DNA of 64,000 nucleotides, taken from the NCBI GenBank assembly GCA_045577455.1, contig JAZNIJ010000190.1, positions 1 to 64,000 of the forward strand, read 5' to 3'. Both the position numbers and the translations under genes were made by a program. This document shows, piece by piece, positions 44,401 through 53,234 of this stretch. Under the pieces are notes generated by a model, which saw only the letters and a list, made by a program, of their open reading frames with translations, had not been told where the DNA came from and did not search any database. This stretch comes from SIG653 sp045577455 (lineage in GTDB: Bacteria; Bacillota; Clostridia; Oscillospirales; CAG-382). Position 1 is the first letter of the stretch. Each line of letters starts with the position of its first letter.

Positions 44401-46683
44401 CCTGTTTTGGGAGGCAAAAAGGTTTATTACGTTACGGATTGTGAAGACAACCATATATACAGCAATATAAACGGGGTAGTTCATGCCGACTTAAACGAAT
44501 ATGGCTATTGCAAAAGCTGTCAGGTCAAAATAACAGGCGCTTCTATTTCAGTGGGAAGTAGTCTTACAATGAGTTATCAGGCCATTGTTTACGATAATAC
44601 TATTATCAGCGAAGGTCAAAAGATTGCAATGCAGTTTACAATGAATGGCAAAACTGTTATTGTGTATGGCGTGGAAAGCGTCGACGGTAAAACGTACATA
44701 TTCGATTTCGAGGGGATAGCACCTCAAAATATGACAAGAATTATTGATGCGGTTTTAGTTGTTGTGGATGAAAACGGCACGGTTGTTAAATCACTTGCAT
44801 CAAAAACAGGATACAGTGTTAAAGAAAATGCCCAAAAATTGCTTGAGCTTTACCCTGACGATACATATCTTGTAAAGCTTGTAACAGATATGCTCGTATA
44901 CGGGGCTGCTGCTCAGAATTACAAAAACTACAACACAGATGATCTTGCGAATGCAGGAATTACAACTGCTCCTTCCGAAAAATTACCGTCTGCTGATGAA
45001 AATATTAAAAGCATCGTTAATGCCGATGGCGTTACTATAGGAGACGTATATTTTGTTTCCGCAACAGTTTGGTTTGATAACGTGAATAAAATTGGTATAA
45101 AGCTTTCTACAGCCGAAAATGCAAAATTGTGTGTTAACGGAAAAGAAGTTCTACTTGAAAGTTCAATTTACTATACAGATGCAATTCTGGCAACGGAATT
45201 TGACAAGATATTTACTTTTGAACTTTACGAAGGTGAAACCCTTGTTCAGACCTTCAGGTACAGCGTTTCTTCATATGTTTATTCTATGATGAACAAAACC
45301 GAAAACGGTGAAACGTCAGATATGGCAAATCTTGCTCGCGCTCTTTACCGTTATGGTTTCTCTGCAAAGGCATATCAGCATATCTCTAATTCCACTTCTT
45401 GTGTATTGGAAAAAGCAAACAGCTACGAATGGGCAAATGATTATTCTATATGCACTGCAAAGGGATTTTGCAAATATTGCCAAAAAGAGGCGTCAAAAAC
45501 CGTAACGGCAACTTATTCCAACGAAAAAATAATCGCTGAGTTTGTCGGAGACGGCTTTGAGAGACAGGAAATAAATTTGACCGATGCTACAAATATGACA
45601 AATGAACAGCTTCAAATATCCGTTTCAACCCTTCTTAATAACGGTGTGACAGATATTAAGCTTACAGCAAATACGGATACAGATTTGGCTGTTGTTAGTT
45701 CAGCAATAAATAGCACCGATAAGTTAGTTAACCTTACAGTAAAGGGCGTAACCAATATTGCTTCTCATGCGTTCTTCGGTAACGATAAAATAGTAAGCGT
45801 ATCTTTCCCTGATGTAATAAACGTAGATAACTTTTCATTTATGAATTGCTATTCTTTGAAAAATGTGCATATTCCAAAAGCGGAAGGTATTGGTCAAAAA
45901 GCATTCCAGAATACGTCATTGGAAAGCATATTTAGTCATAGGGTTACAAGCATTGGTTCTTCTGCATTTTACAATTGTTCGTCTTTGGAAAGTATAACCT
46001 TACCCCTTGTTACAACCATAAGTAGCTATGCGTTCGCATCTTGCGATTCCTTAAAAGAAGTAAATATCCCTAATGCGGTAAGCATTAACTTAAACGCCTT
46101 TCAAGGATGTGCCGCATTGGAAAGCATAGAGTTTCCACAGGTAACAAGCATAAATTCTTATGCATTTAGCGGTTGCGCATCGCTGAAAAATATAAATATT
46201 TTCAACGCAACAATTATTGGTGAATATGCATTTAACGATTGTATCGGTTTGGTCGAAGTGTCCTTCCCAAACGCAACAACTATCGGTGAATGCGCATTTA
46301 TCGCATGTAATGCTTTAGAAAGTATATCTTTACCCGTTGCTACAACAATAGGTAAAAGCGCATTTATGATATGCTCTTCATTGAAAAAAGTGGATCTGCC
46401 CCAAGCAAAGAATATTGATGAATCCGCATTCATGTCTTGTGATTCTTTGACCGAGGTGTATTTACCGGAGGCAACAAGTATTGGTGAGTACGCATTTAGA
46501 AAATGTTCAAAAATTGATTTGGTTACTTTAACCGCAGAAGGAACCATTTTCGTCGATGCAAATGCGTTTGATACAGGAGATGGTATTGACCTTATTTTGA
46601 ATCCTGACAAAGCAGTAGATGTTGACTTCGAAACAAATACATGGAACGGACTCACCTTTAAATCTATAGCCCTTGAAGGTTAA
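41401..46683 (+). CDS. Giant secreted protein with beta-helix, YDG, GLUG and BspA-LRR regions
   Basis: 1760 residues with a signal peptide (about 1-35, ending VLAAET). A beta-helix-like part (about 40-420) has short repeats of the type LVLRNLNL and GTLKLEGDG. YDG/MBG-like domains lie at about 487-650, GLUG repeats (GMFGGG, GGIGGY, GALTGY) at about 829-930, and an unnamed clostridial domain at about 1040-1290 (KIAMQF, LLELYPDDTYLVKLVTDMLVYGAAAQNY). BspA-type LRR repeats fill about 1450-1735 (IGEYAF-CSSL pattern, spacing about 23). There is no sortase motif or C-terminal helix, so it is released or non-covalently bound. Probably an adhesin or host/glycan-binding protein. AAGGAG precedes the ATG. 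Confidence 0.85.
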   Translation: MKKAKKLFLFMFLMFAVLFSVVGIVSQKADMVLAAETATVQILGNEISDGYYTISSNNFTAVEEGDDWQIHFDADSSELVLRNLNLETDREVNFIGLFSNNSFRIVLENSNFGSNLNSICCSDGETTIELIGTNKITRGKRGIYVVNGGTLKLEGDGSLEISCDEGIMLASANTAITVSADISIYSKNRAVILANGIRIRGDGRLELCSENSSEAVYVGGDLNIRDANLEIININPNSDLAYVLYSERTVSITDSKLNIYCSGSTPKTFFGLYSKGNLTVKNGEVFVENGFEGSQGVYCGGTATVDGGFIDYLSYAEKFDVVSGNIIYGGTNYSVGELARINSQDYVLVPENKTLIIPEENTVAIDNALKLSSGASIINNGKIINNGTFILGSGAYIENNGEIVDNGVITVEGVKHIHSLTKKCYYNDVKGEHCLENVCADCPIGYIERSTEPHEYKYTSEDNVITEYCSACGYINTCTFEIENNYVYDGKTKTIVVSGAFEGNVTIDVEYYRNMDGSYEKISEADVVKTGDYFVKAVVREKDTYYQSNFTISPKTLTVTGAYADSKDYDGNTSVYLNEIYLSGAVSGDDVILSAEKANVSSADAGYYNKVVLSGITVSGEDGANYIINSSVEAPVCDSWGDEADLRIYPLSIYINAEDQTVVLNDTLDQTKWFIDDYYREALLEGHSIAYVMLVGDTSKSTSFGTVVPENAVIVDENGKDVTNNYSIFYNSAKLVVVCPDHDEFKNGFCVVCNGYEQPKVDTGDDPEWTYDDVYIVSNSGQLYWIAEYVNNVNNEINVRLACDIVVNNDLDENPRPWIPIMNFYGVFDGNFKTVSGLYVSSEKDQVGMFGGGGYSYGTIKNLNLSDSYFKGTNYVGGIGGYHAGTISNCSVDGNVVVIGNNYVGALTGYLAGTAENCYAYAPVLIGSYNSSYATVTNCYYLSETETEDGGKTAGQFANGEVAYLLQSGVVGEDIYDDDWNYIETIVHEIWGQEIGVDALPVLGGKKVYYVTDCEDNHIYSNINGVVHADLNEYGYCKSCQVKITGASISVGSSLTMSYQAIVYDNTIISEGQKIAMQFTMNGKTVIVYGVESVDGKTYIFDFEGIAPQNMTRIIDAVLVVVDENGTVVKSLASKTGYSVKENAQKLLELYPDDTYLVKLVTDMLVYGAAAQNYKNYNTDDLANAGITTAPSEKLPSADENIKSIVNADGVTIGDVYFVSATVWFDNVNKIGIKLSTAENAKLCVNGKEVLLESSIYYTDAILATEFDKIFTFELYEGETLVQTFRYSVSSYVYSMMNKTENGETSDMANLARALYRYGFSAKAYQHISNSTSCVLEKANSYEWANDYSICTAKGFCKYCQKEASKTVTATYSNEKIIAEFVGDGFERQEINLTDATNMTNEQLQISVSTLLNNGVTDIKLTANTDTDLAVVSSAINSTDKLVNLTVKGVTNIASHAFFGNDKIVSVSFPDVINVDNFSFMNCYSLKNVHIPKAEGIGQKAFQNTSLESIFSHRVTSIGSSAFYNCSSLESITLPLVTTISSYAFASCDSLKEVNIPNAVSINLNAFQGCAALESIEFPQVTSINSYAFSGCASLKNINIFNATIIGEYAFNDCIGLVEVSFPNATTIGECAFIACNALESISLPVATTIGKSAFMICSSLKKVDLPQAKNIDESAFMSCDSLTEVYLPEATSIGEYAFRKCSKIDLVTLTAEGTIFVDANAFDTGDGIDLILNPDKAVDVDFETNTWNGLTFKSIALEG

Positions 46684-46726
46684 GAAAATGCGTAGTAAAT
46701 AATGTAAGACAGAATAGGAGAGTATT

Positions 46727-46849
46727 ATGAATAAAGAAAAAAAGATGAATTACGAAGAAGTAAAAATTGAAATTGTTTTTTTTGAATCCAAAGATGTCCT
46801 TACAACAAGCGGTTTTGACGGTCTTTGGGACGAGCTTGAAGACGAATAA
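46727..46849 (+). CDS. 40-residue peptide with VLTTSG motif
   Basis: A 40-codon ORF with AGGAG six bases before its ATG encodes a peptide with NYEEVKIEIVFFESKDVLTTSG followed in the same chain by FDGLWDELEDE. It begins 43 bp after the giant surface-protein gene on the same strand. Small peptides of the form (K/E)xEIExxxFExxDVxTTSG are, to my recollection, widespread beside secreted proteins in gut Clostridia, and their role is unknown. No leader-type double glycine or cyclase gene is nearby, so a RiPP precursor is possible but unsupported. Confidence 0.7.
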   Translation: MNKEKKMNYEEVKIEIVFFESKDVLTTSGFDGLWDELEDE

Positions 46850-46951
46850 ATTGACGAAAAATTAAGTAGGGGATAACCGTTAATTGATTCGCCCGCCTCT
46901 CATATCACCGTATATACCGTTCTGCATATAGTGAGGCATTATGTTTAGTGA

Positions 46952-47051
46952 AAAGGGGCTGTTGCAAATTGAACCGACCCCCAAAAGTTAGACCAAAAAT
47001 CTAACTTTTGGGAGGTCGGTTCATTTTTTTCGCACTTGCAACAGCCCCTTT
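46952..47051. mobile_element. 100-bp MITE with 16-bp perfect terminal inverted repeats
   Basis: AAAGGGGCTGTTGCAA (46952-46967) and its exact inverse (47036-47051) flank the 46-bp palindrome also found at 576-621. GAACC/GGTTC extends the inner pairing. No coding capacity. The left end equals that of the IS relic at 40795. It ends 3 bp from the stop codon of the membrane-protein gene and may double as its terminator. A target duplication is not clear. Confidence 0.85.
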
Positions 47052-47054
47052 ATA

Positions 47055-47519
47055 TTAACCTTTTTTCGTTATCTTGGAAATAATTCTGAATGAAATGCTG
47101 TTTCCGTTTTTCCTTGCAAATGAAAATGATGCGACAAGACCGAGAACAAAGACCAAAACAAGGAATATCCACCCTTCGCCACTGTTTCTACATAATGAAT
47201 CGTTGACTTTTTGAAAGGCAGAAACAAAACTGTCCGAGCGTTTCATATTGTTGAAAATAAGCATTGCATATAAAAGAAGCGGAACTTCTGCCGCCGCCAA
47301 TGGGTCAACATACCATTTGAACAAGCTGAACCGCATAAGAAATACAACGAGCATAGGCGTTAATATATACAAAAATAAAACTGTTGACAGCATAACAGCA
47401 CCTAAGCCGATTCTCTTTTCGGCAGAGCGTAGCAATAGTGATGTTCCGAACAAGGCGGCTATATATACAACTGAAATGAGAATATAGTATAAAAAGTGAA
47501 AACCAATATGCTTCTTCAT
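47055..47519 (-). CDS. Four-helix membrane protein of unknown function
   Basis: 154 residues with hydrophobic segments at about 8-28, 40-62, 72-90 and 118-135 and a basic tail ending in KITKKG. No family recognised. The MITE begins 3 bp past the stop codon, so the original C-terminus may have been longer. The gene is divergent from the NRPS-like gene at 47775, with 255 bp between. Confidence 0.65.
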   Translation of the reverse strand: MKKHIGFHFLYYILISVVYIAALFGTSLLLRSAEKRIGLGAVMLSTVLFLYILTPMLVVFLMRFSLFKWYVDPLAAAEVPLLLYAMLIFNNMKRSDSFVSAFQKVNDSLCRNSGEGWIFLVLVFVLGLVASFSFARKNGNSISFRIISKITKKG

Positions 47520-47660
47520 TTGTTGCCTCCGTATGTTAATCTCTGTTACAAATTATACCATATACCTGTTTTTCTGTCAATATGATGTGGGCGAATAATC
47601 ATTTTGTCTGTTTGGTACAGGATTTGTAGGGATTTTCCGAGATTTTTGTGCCGGTTGACA

Positions 47661-47689
47661 TTGACAAATCGGGTTAACGGTATTATAAT
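47661..47689 (+). promoter_or_regulatory. Promoter of the NRPS-like gene
   Basis: TTGACA (47661-47666), 17 bp, TATAAT (47684-47689). A second TTGACA lies at 47655-47660, directly adjacent. Confidence 0.8.
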
Positions 47690-47774
47690 AAAAAATAATC
47701 TTTTTTGATTTATATATCAAAATTTATTCATTATTGTTTGTAATACAATATTATAATTATTTTAAGGAGAGAGT

Positions 47775-50700
47775 ATGCACAACAGCGAATCAATTCATAG
47801 CATAAGAGAGTTAGTAAACTCTGCTGCCGCAACCTACGGTGATAAAGATTATCTTAGATATTTGGAAAACGGAGAAGTTAAAAGCGTAACCTTCAACCAA
47901 TTCCGCAATGATGCGGAAGCAATAGGGGCTTGGACTGCAAGCAAAAACAAAGAGCTTGATAAAAGAGTGAGAATAGCAATGCTCAGCCCAAACAACGCAA
48001 TATATGCAAAGCTGATACTCGGCGTTATGTGTGGTGGGGGTATTTCTGTTCCCATGGATCCACAGATAACTCACGAGGCATTATGCAACTGTTTGAACAG
48101 AGCCGAAGTTGATATGATAATCTACGATAAAGGCATAAAGCTTGACAGAGAAGACATATTGGGCAAATGCAAAACGGTTAAAGAAATGTTTTATACTGAT
48201 GATTGTTTTGATATTATAGAAAAATTCAGTGGTCAGAATTATACATACAAGGTTGATGAAAAAGAATGTGCAATAATTATTTTTACATCGGGAACAACGG
48301 GCGTTGAGAAGGGTGTAATGCTTTCCCACGCAAACCTTATAGACACAACCTTTAACGCTGAATTTGACGCAAGAGTTCAGATATCTGTGCTTCCCATCCA
48401 TCACGCTTTCGGACTTAAGGCAGACTTTCTTACTGCCTTGGGAATCGGTTCAACAACCTGTTTCCATAATGGAATGGATAAATTGGGTGAAGCGTTGGGA
48501 GCGTTTGAACCGACAAACCTTAATATGGTTCCAATGATTGCAAACGCATTGTATACTAAAATTGTTCTGATAAGTCAGCAAACGGGAAAATCTATGGAGG
48601 AATGTAAAACCCTTGTTTTAGGCAGAAATATAAAGCAGATTATAACAGGAGGTGCTCATCTTCCATCGGAATTGGTTGATAAGTATCACGCCATAGGCAT
48701 ATTCATTGCCCAAGGGTACGGAATGACGGAATGTTCCCCAAGTATATCTGCGCCCCGTATGGACAGACCCGACAAGGCACATTCCAGCGGCTTACTTGTT
48801 AAGGGCTGTGAAACAAGAATCGTTGACGGTGAAATACAGGTAAAAAGCCCCTCTGTTATGATGGGATATGTAAACGCTCCCGAGCTTACAAAGGAGATTA
48901 TCACAGAGGACGGATGGTTGAGAACGGGTGACATCGGCTATGTTGACGATGAAAGATACATATACATAACAGGTAGAAAAAAGAACCTTATTATTCTGTC
49001 AAACGGTGAAAACGTTGCACCCGAACAATTGGAAAACTTTTTGCTTGACCATCAGCTTGTTGAAGAATGTCTTGTTTACGGAGAGGGAAATCAGGTTGTT
49101 GCGGAAATTTATCCAAACGATAAATATGCAAAGCTTCACGGTATAACTGATATTTTAGGCGAGATAGAAAAGATAGTTGACGATGTAAACAGTAAGGTTA
49201 CATCATATAAAAAGATAATGAAGCATCTTGTTCGTAAAGTTCCTTTCAGAAAGACCAGCTCAAACAAGATAGCAAGAACACAGAAAGCAACGGAAGCAGA
49301 CCTTTACACTGTTGAAGACAATACCGTAAAAGCACCGACAGGGGAATTCCAGATTAAATTACACGGTATTTTCTCGGGAATCCTCGGTAACAGTGATTTT
49401 GGAGCAAATACAGATTTGTTCTCCGCGGGACTTGACTCTCTCGGATGTATTCTTGCACTCACACAAATGAGTGAGGAGCTGGAGTTTAACATAGGTCTTG
49501 ATGAGCTTATGTCCAACTCGTCAATTGAAAAGCTGGAAGCGTTGTTTGTAAAGAGAAATTCACAGAAAAAGGTGGATTACAGCAAGAGAGAGGTTTACCC
49601 TTTAACAAATGTTCAGAAATTCCTTGCTTATGTTATGAGAGGGAACACAACAACAAATATACCATTCCTTTACAAGTTGGATAACAGCGTTGATTTGGAA
49701 AAACTGAAAAAGGCAACAGAGGAGCTTTTTGAGATACATCCAATACTTAAAGGTACGGTTGAGTTGTTTGAAAACAAGGGGCTTGCACTTTTCAGACACG
49801 ACGAAAAGAAAATTGAAATACCTGTTTACAATATGAGCAGTGAAGAATGGAGCAAAACAAAGGAGAATCTTGTTGTTCCGTATACATACAGCAAGGGTGA
49901 GCCACTCTATCACGCAGGAATTTACAACACCGATGAAGGAAAGTTTTTGTTTGTTGATATTGCCCATGTTATAAGCGATGGTATGTCTATTGGTATTATC
50001 CTTCGTAACCTTAACAAGCTGTATAAGGGTGAAGAAGTTAAAAAGGAAACATACACATTTTATGAATATGTGCTTGACGATGCTTTCAGAGCAGAAAACG
50101 GCTTAAGAACAGATAACGAGCTTTATTTCCAAAAACTTATGAAAGGTATGAAGCTCAACCGTTCAATTCTCAATATTGGCGGTGAGGTTAAAGGCGAGGA
50201 GAAGGGAGCAATTCACAGCAGTTTTTCAGCGACTAACAAAAAGAAAGTGGAAGAATTCTGCCAGAGAGAGGGAGTTTCCAAAAACATCCTTTTCTTAACT
50301 GCGTTTAACCATTGTATAAGCGTATTTTCCGATAAATCCGATGTTATTTCAACAAGTATCCATAACGGAAGAACAGACAGCAGATGGGGTTCTATTGCAG
50401 GTGCTATCTTTACAACATATAATTTCAGGTATAATTCTGAAGGTGGAAATAAAGTTTCAGAGCTTTTAGAGGTGTCTGCAAAGCAGGTTATAGAAACAAT
50501 GTGCAGTCATGTTAATAACCTTCACGCTGATGAAATGTTTATCCAATATCAGGGCGATTTGTTCTGCGAGTTGGAAATAGGGGGTAAAGTTGCAGAGTAT
50601 ATACCCTTGCAGTTGGATTCGCTTCCATTCCATCTTATGATTCACGAGGGAGAAAACGGCTTTACGTACGAGCTTCGCTATTGGAAAAACAGATTTACAA

Positions 50701-51245
50701 AAGAAATGCTTGATATATTTATGGATGTTTACGAAGGAATATTAAACGGCTTTATGGCTTTGGATGTTGCTTCTGATTTATATCAATGCATCCCCGATAA
50801 ATATATTGTGGCAGACAAATCTGCTTTGATTGACGGAGTTTCTTACAGAGTTACAATTAAAAATAGATTTGGCAAAATTCAGCCAATCGGTGCTTGGGGT
50901 ACTCTCTATGCAGACGGTGTGGCAACTGACAAAATAGCGAGAATTATGCCAGACGGAGCTGTTGACTTTATTGAAAACAGCGGTAGAAGTATTATGCAGG
51001 AAACCCTCACAGGAAGGTATTTTGTTGACCTTCACAAGTTGGAAAAAGATTTCTGTTCATACGACGGTGTTTCCGATGCTACAGCTTACATTGCATACGG
51101 TGAAAATAACAAGATGGTTTTAACTGCGGAAATTACAGCAAGCGAAATTTCTGATATGGCTCATTTTACAGAGTTTGCAAAAGAACTCTTTAAGGTGTCA
51201 TCACAACCCTTTGTTTTGTTTGTTAACGGAGAAAAGCAGTTATAA
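47775..51245 (+). CDS. NRPS-like protein: acyl-adenylation, carrier, condensation and remnant A domains
   Basis: 1156 residues, cytoplasmic. The adenylation domain (about 1-510) has the P-loop FTSGTTGVEKG (170-180), QGYGMTE (about 313-319), RTGDIGYVD (383-391) and the core lysine in SNKIAR (K498). A carrier domain follows (about 525-595) with GLDSL and attachment Ser555. A condensation-like domain (about 605-1000) has H731-V-I-S-D735-G736, i.e. an HxxxDG motif. The last 130 residues (GTLYADGV, DKIARIMPDGAVDFIENSG, GRYFVDLHKLE) look like the C-terminal subdomain of a second A domain without its core. The protein could activate an acyl or amino acid and couple it to an amine or alcohol. No thioesterase or PPTase gene is near. 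Confidence 0.85.
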   Translation: MHNSESIHSIRELVNSAAATYGDKDYLRYLENGEVKSVTFNQFRNDAEAIGAWTASKNKELDKRVRIAMLSPNNAIYAKLILGVMCGGGISVPMDPQITHEALCNCLNRAEVDMIIYDKGIKLDREDILGKCKTVKEMFYTDDCFDIIEKFSGQNYTYKVDEKECAIIIFTSGTTGVEKGVMLSHANLIDTTFNAEFDARVQISVLPIHHAFGLKADFLTALGIGSTTCFHNGMDKLGEALGAFEPTNLNMVPMIANALYTKIVLISQQTGKSMEECKTLVLGRNIKQIITGGAHLPSELVDKYHAIGIFIAQGYGMTECSPSISAPRMDRPDKAHSSGLLVKGCETRIVDGEIQVKSPSVMMGYVNAPELTKEIITEDGWLRTGDIGYVDDERYIYITGRKKNLIILSNGENVAPEQLENFLLDHQLVEECLVYGEGNQVVAEIYPNDKYAKLHGITDILGEIEKIVDDVNSKVTSYKKIMKHLVRKVPFRKTSSNKIARTQKATEADLYTVEDNTVKAPTGEFQIKLHGIFSGILGNSDFGANTDLFSAGLDSLGCILALTQMSEELEFNIGLDELMSNSSIEKLEALFVKRNSQKKVDYSKREVYPLTNVQKFLAYVMRGNTTTNIPFLYKLDNSVDLEKLKKATEELFEIHPILKGTVELFENKGLALFRHDEKKIEIPVYNMSSEEWSKTKENLVVPYTYSKGEPLYHAGIYNTDEGKFLFVDIAHVISDGMSIGIILRNLNKLYKGEEVKKETYTFYEYVLDDAFRAENGLRTDNELYFQKLMKGMKLNRSILNIGGEVKGEEKGAIHSSFSATNKKKVEEFCQREGVSKNILFLTAFNHCISVFSDKSDVISTSIHNGRTDSRWGSIAGAIFTTYNFRYNSEGGNKVSELLEVSAKQVIETMCSHVNNLHADEMFIQYQGDLFCELEIGGKVAEYIPLQLDSLPFHLMIHEGENGFTYELRYWKNRFTKEMLDIFMDVYEGILNGFMALDVASDLYQCIPDKYIVADKSALIDGVSYRVTIKNRFGKIQPIGAWGTLYADGVATDKIARIMPDGAVDFIENSGRSIMQETLTGRYFVDLHKLEKDFCSYDGVSDATAYIAYGENNKMVLTAEITASEISDMAHFTEFAKELFKVSSQPFVLFVNGEKQL

Positions 51246-51260
51246 TATTTATCTGTCAAA

Positions 51261-51298
51261 TAAACCACAGAGTTTTTTGCTTTGTGGTTTATTCTTTT
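51261..51298 (+). terminator. Intrinsic terminator of the NRPS-like gene
   Basis: TAAACCACA pairs with TGTGGTTTA, followed by TTCTTTTT. Confidence 0.8.
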
Positions 51299-51320
51299 TG
51301 GAAAAAGTTTGAAAAAACTA

Positions 51321-51349
51321 TTGAAATTTTCGCAGAAATACGGTATAAT
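51321..51349 (+). promoter_or_regulatory. Promoter of the surface-protein gene
   Basis: TTGAAA (51321-51326), 17 bp, TATAAT (51344-51349). Confidence 0.75.
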
Positions 51350-51391
51350 AGTTAAAAAAATAAAAACAAGTATTTAATTGGAGGAGATTTT

Positions 51392-53041
51392 ATGAAAACC
51401 GTAACAAAACAAAGAATTAATTTAGTAAAAGCGTTTTCATTGTTTCTCGTTATTGCAATAAGCGGATGCATTTTTGCAAATTTACCATTGTCTGCATTGG
51501 CAGAAGGAGCAATTGGAGAGCTTTGGGTTGCAGGTGTTCAGGTTACAGAGGAAAATGCAGGAGATATTCTTGGAGACGGAACTGCTTTTTATAACTTTGA
51601 AAATAACACACTCACTCTTAAAAACGCAAATATAACAAATGCACTTGACGATAATGATGGTCTTTTTGGAATTTATTCCGAAGGTGGGCTTAATATTGCT
51701 CTTGAAGGTGAAAACAAAATAGAAATTCCCGAAGGCAATATAGACTCATACGGAATTTATGTTGAAGGCGACCTTCATTTAAGCGGTGATTCTGTTCTCA
51801 TTAAAAACGGTAACACTGCAAATATTCCGGGCGGTGTTGATTTTGTTGAAAATGTTGCCATTTATGCAACGGGTAAAATTACCGTAAGCGGTGCAAAAGC
51901 AGAACTGTTTGCAGGTAATGTTGATGCGCCTGACGGAATTATAGCGTACAGCGAAGGTGTTTTCACTCAGGGCGCAATAGAAATTAAAGACGGCGGAAAC
52001 CTTTTTGCCTTTGGCGGTGATGTAACGGGCAATGCATCCTTTGCCGCAAGTATGGGAATTGAGGCGTACGGTGCGGAAGATTCTCTCGTTTACGTTGCTG
52101 TGAATGACGGTGGAATAACGGGCACAGGGGGAGAGGTAGTTTCAAAAGAAACTTCCATAAGCAACGGTATTTATATACTATACGGTGATATGCTTGCCAC
52201 TTCAAATGATTCTTTTTTGAGCTTTGAAGGGGGAAATGCAACGGCTGTATCCAATGATGGAGTTAAAACAGGTGCTTGCAGTAATGGAGCATATATCAGT
52301 GGTGGTAACTTTGGCGCAGTTGGCGGAAACATTCATTTCACCGCAAAAGAATGTGTTGCAGATGTGGTTTACGGTGATGCACTTAAGGTAGAATATGAAA
52401 TTGTACACGAAGAAGCATATGGCGGTATTGTTATAATTGATTGTGTTGATGTTCATCCAACATCATACGGCTACGGCTTTGTCGGAACAAATGTTGAGTT
52501 TAAATCCGAATGCGGACTTGCAATATATGCTGAGTTTGGCATTGAAATAAGCGATAACCTTGTTATTTCATCACCCGAAGAAGGTTATACCTTTATGGGA
52601 GACGGTGAGAATCTATATTATACAATTATGGATAAAGACGAAAACGAGGTATCTCGAGCAAAGATTGAGGTTTTAACTCATAAGGTTTATATAAATGATG
52701 CAGAGAGAAAGCTTTCTGTTCTCGTTGCGGATAAAATGAGCATAAACGAAATATACTCTGAAAAAATGGGCGTTGAAGATTTTGCGGAATACCTTATCAC
52801 CGAAAAAGAAGGTTATGTTTTTGAGGGCTGGTATTATGACGAGGAGTTCACAAAGGAATTTTCCTTTGACGATAGTATCGAATCCACATTGACCGTATAT
52901 GGGAAATGGACCAAAGTAACAGACGACCCATCGGGTGATATACCAAAGCCGGGAGACGGTGGAAAAACTGTTTTCTGTGTTCTTGCTTTTGTATCGTTGG
53001 CAGTTGTAACTCTTTTGGTTAAAAAACAGAAAAGAGCATAA
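51392..53041 (+). CDS. Cell-surface beta-repeat protein with InlB-type repeat and C-terminal anchor
   Basis: 549 residues. The signal peptide runs to about residue 37 (PLSALAEG). Residues about 40-430 are beta-rich repeats (FENNTLTLKNANI, GIYSEGGLNIALEGENKI, GKITVSGAKAELFAGN) similar in style to the N-terminal part of the 1760-residue protein. An InlB/Listeria-Bacteroides repeat lies at about 470-510 (GYVFEGWYYDEEFTKEF). A proline-rich linker, a transmembrane helix (about 525-543) and KKQKRA end the chain without an LPXTG motif. Probably a membrane-anchored surface protein; ligand unknown. GGAGGAG precedes the ATG. Confidence 0.8.
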   Translation: MKTVTKQRINLVKAFSLFLVIAISGCIFANLPLSALAEGAIGELWVAGVQVTEENAGDILGDGTAFYNFENNTLTLKNANITNALDDNDGLFGIYSEGGLNIALEGENKIEIPEGNIDSYGIYVEGDLHLSGDSVLIKNGNTANIPGGVDFVENVAIYATGKITVSGAKAELFAGNVDAPDGIIAYSEGVFTQGAIEIKDGGNLFAFGGDVTGNASFAASMGIEAYGAEDSLVYVAVNDGGITGTGGEVVSKETSISNGIYILYGDMLATSNDSFLSFEGGNATAVSNDGVKTGACSNGAYISGGNFGAVGGNIHFTAKECVADVVYGDALKVEYEIVHEEAYGGIVIIDCVDVHPTSYGYGFVGTNVEFKSECGLAIYAEFGIEISDNLVISSPEEGYTFMGDGENLYYTIMDKDENEVSRAKIEVLTHKVYINDAERKLSVLVADKMSINEIYSEKMGVEDFAEYLITEKEGYVFEGWYYDEEFTKEFSFDDSIESTLTVYGKWTKVTDDPSGDIPKPGDGGKTVFCVLAFVSLAVVTLLVKKQKRA

Positions 53042-53077
53042 ACATAATTCTAAAAGAACATAATTTAAAATTCAAAT

Positions 53078-53109
53078 AAAGCCACTGTGAGATTTTTTGC
53101 AGTGGCTTT
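53078..53109 (+). terminator. Hairpin terminator after the surface-protein gene
   Basis: AAAGCCACTG pairs with CAGTGGCTTT around a T-rich loop. The tail is short on T but the position fits. Confidence 0.7.
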
Positions 53110-53131
53110 CGTGTTTAAAACTGCTTTGTGA

Positions 53132-53160
53132 TTGACATTTGCAAAAAAGTATGGTATCAT
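53132..53160 (+). promoter_or_regulatory. Promoter of gpsA
   Basis: TTGACA (53132-53137), 17 bp, TATCAT (53155-53160). Confidence 0.75.
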
Positions 53161-53234
53161 AAAAATATAAAAGGTAGAATAGTATGTTTTTGCAGTTTTG
53201 CAGGGGTTTTTAATACAGTAAATGGAGAAATATT

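Noticed and set aside
46727..46849. RiPP precursor
   Set aside because: No modifying enzyme, protease-transporter or double-glycine leader is near; kept only as an unknown small peptide.
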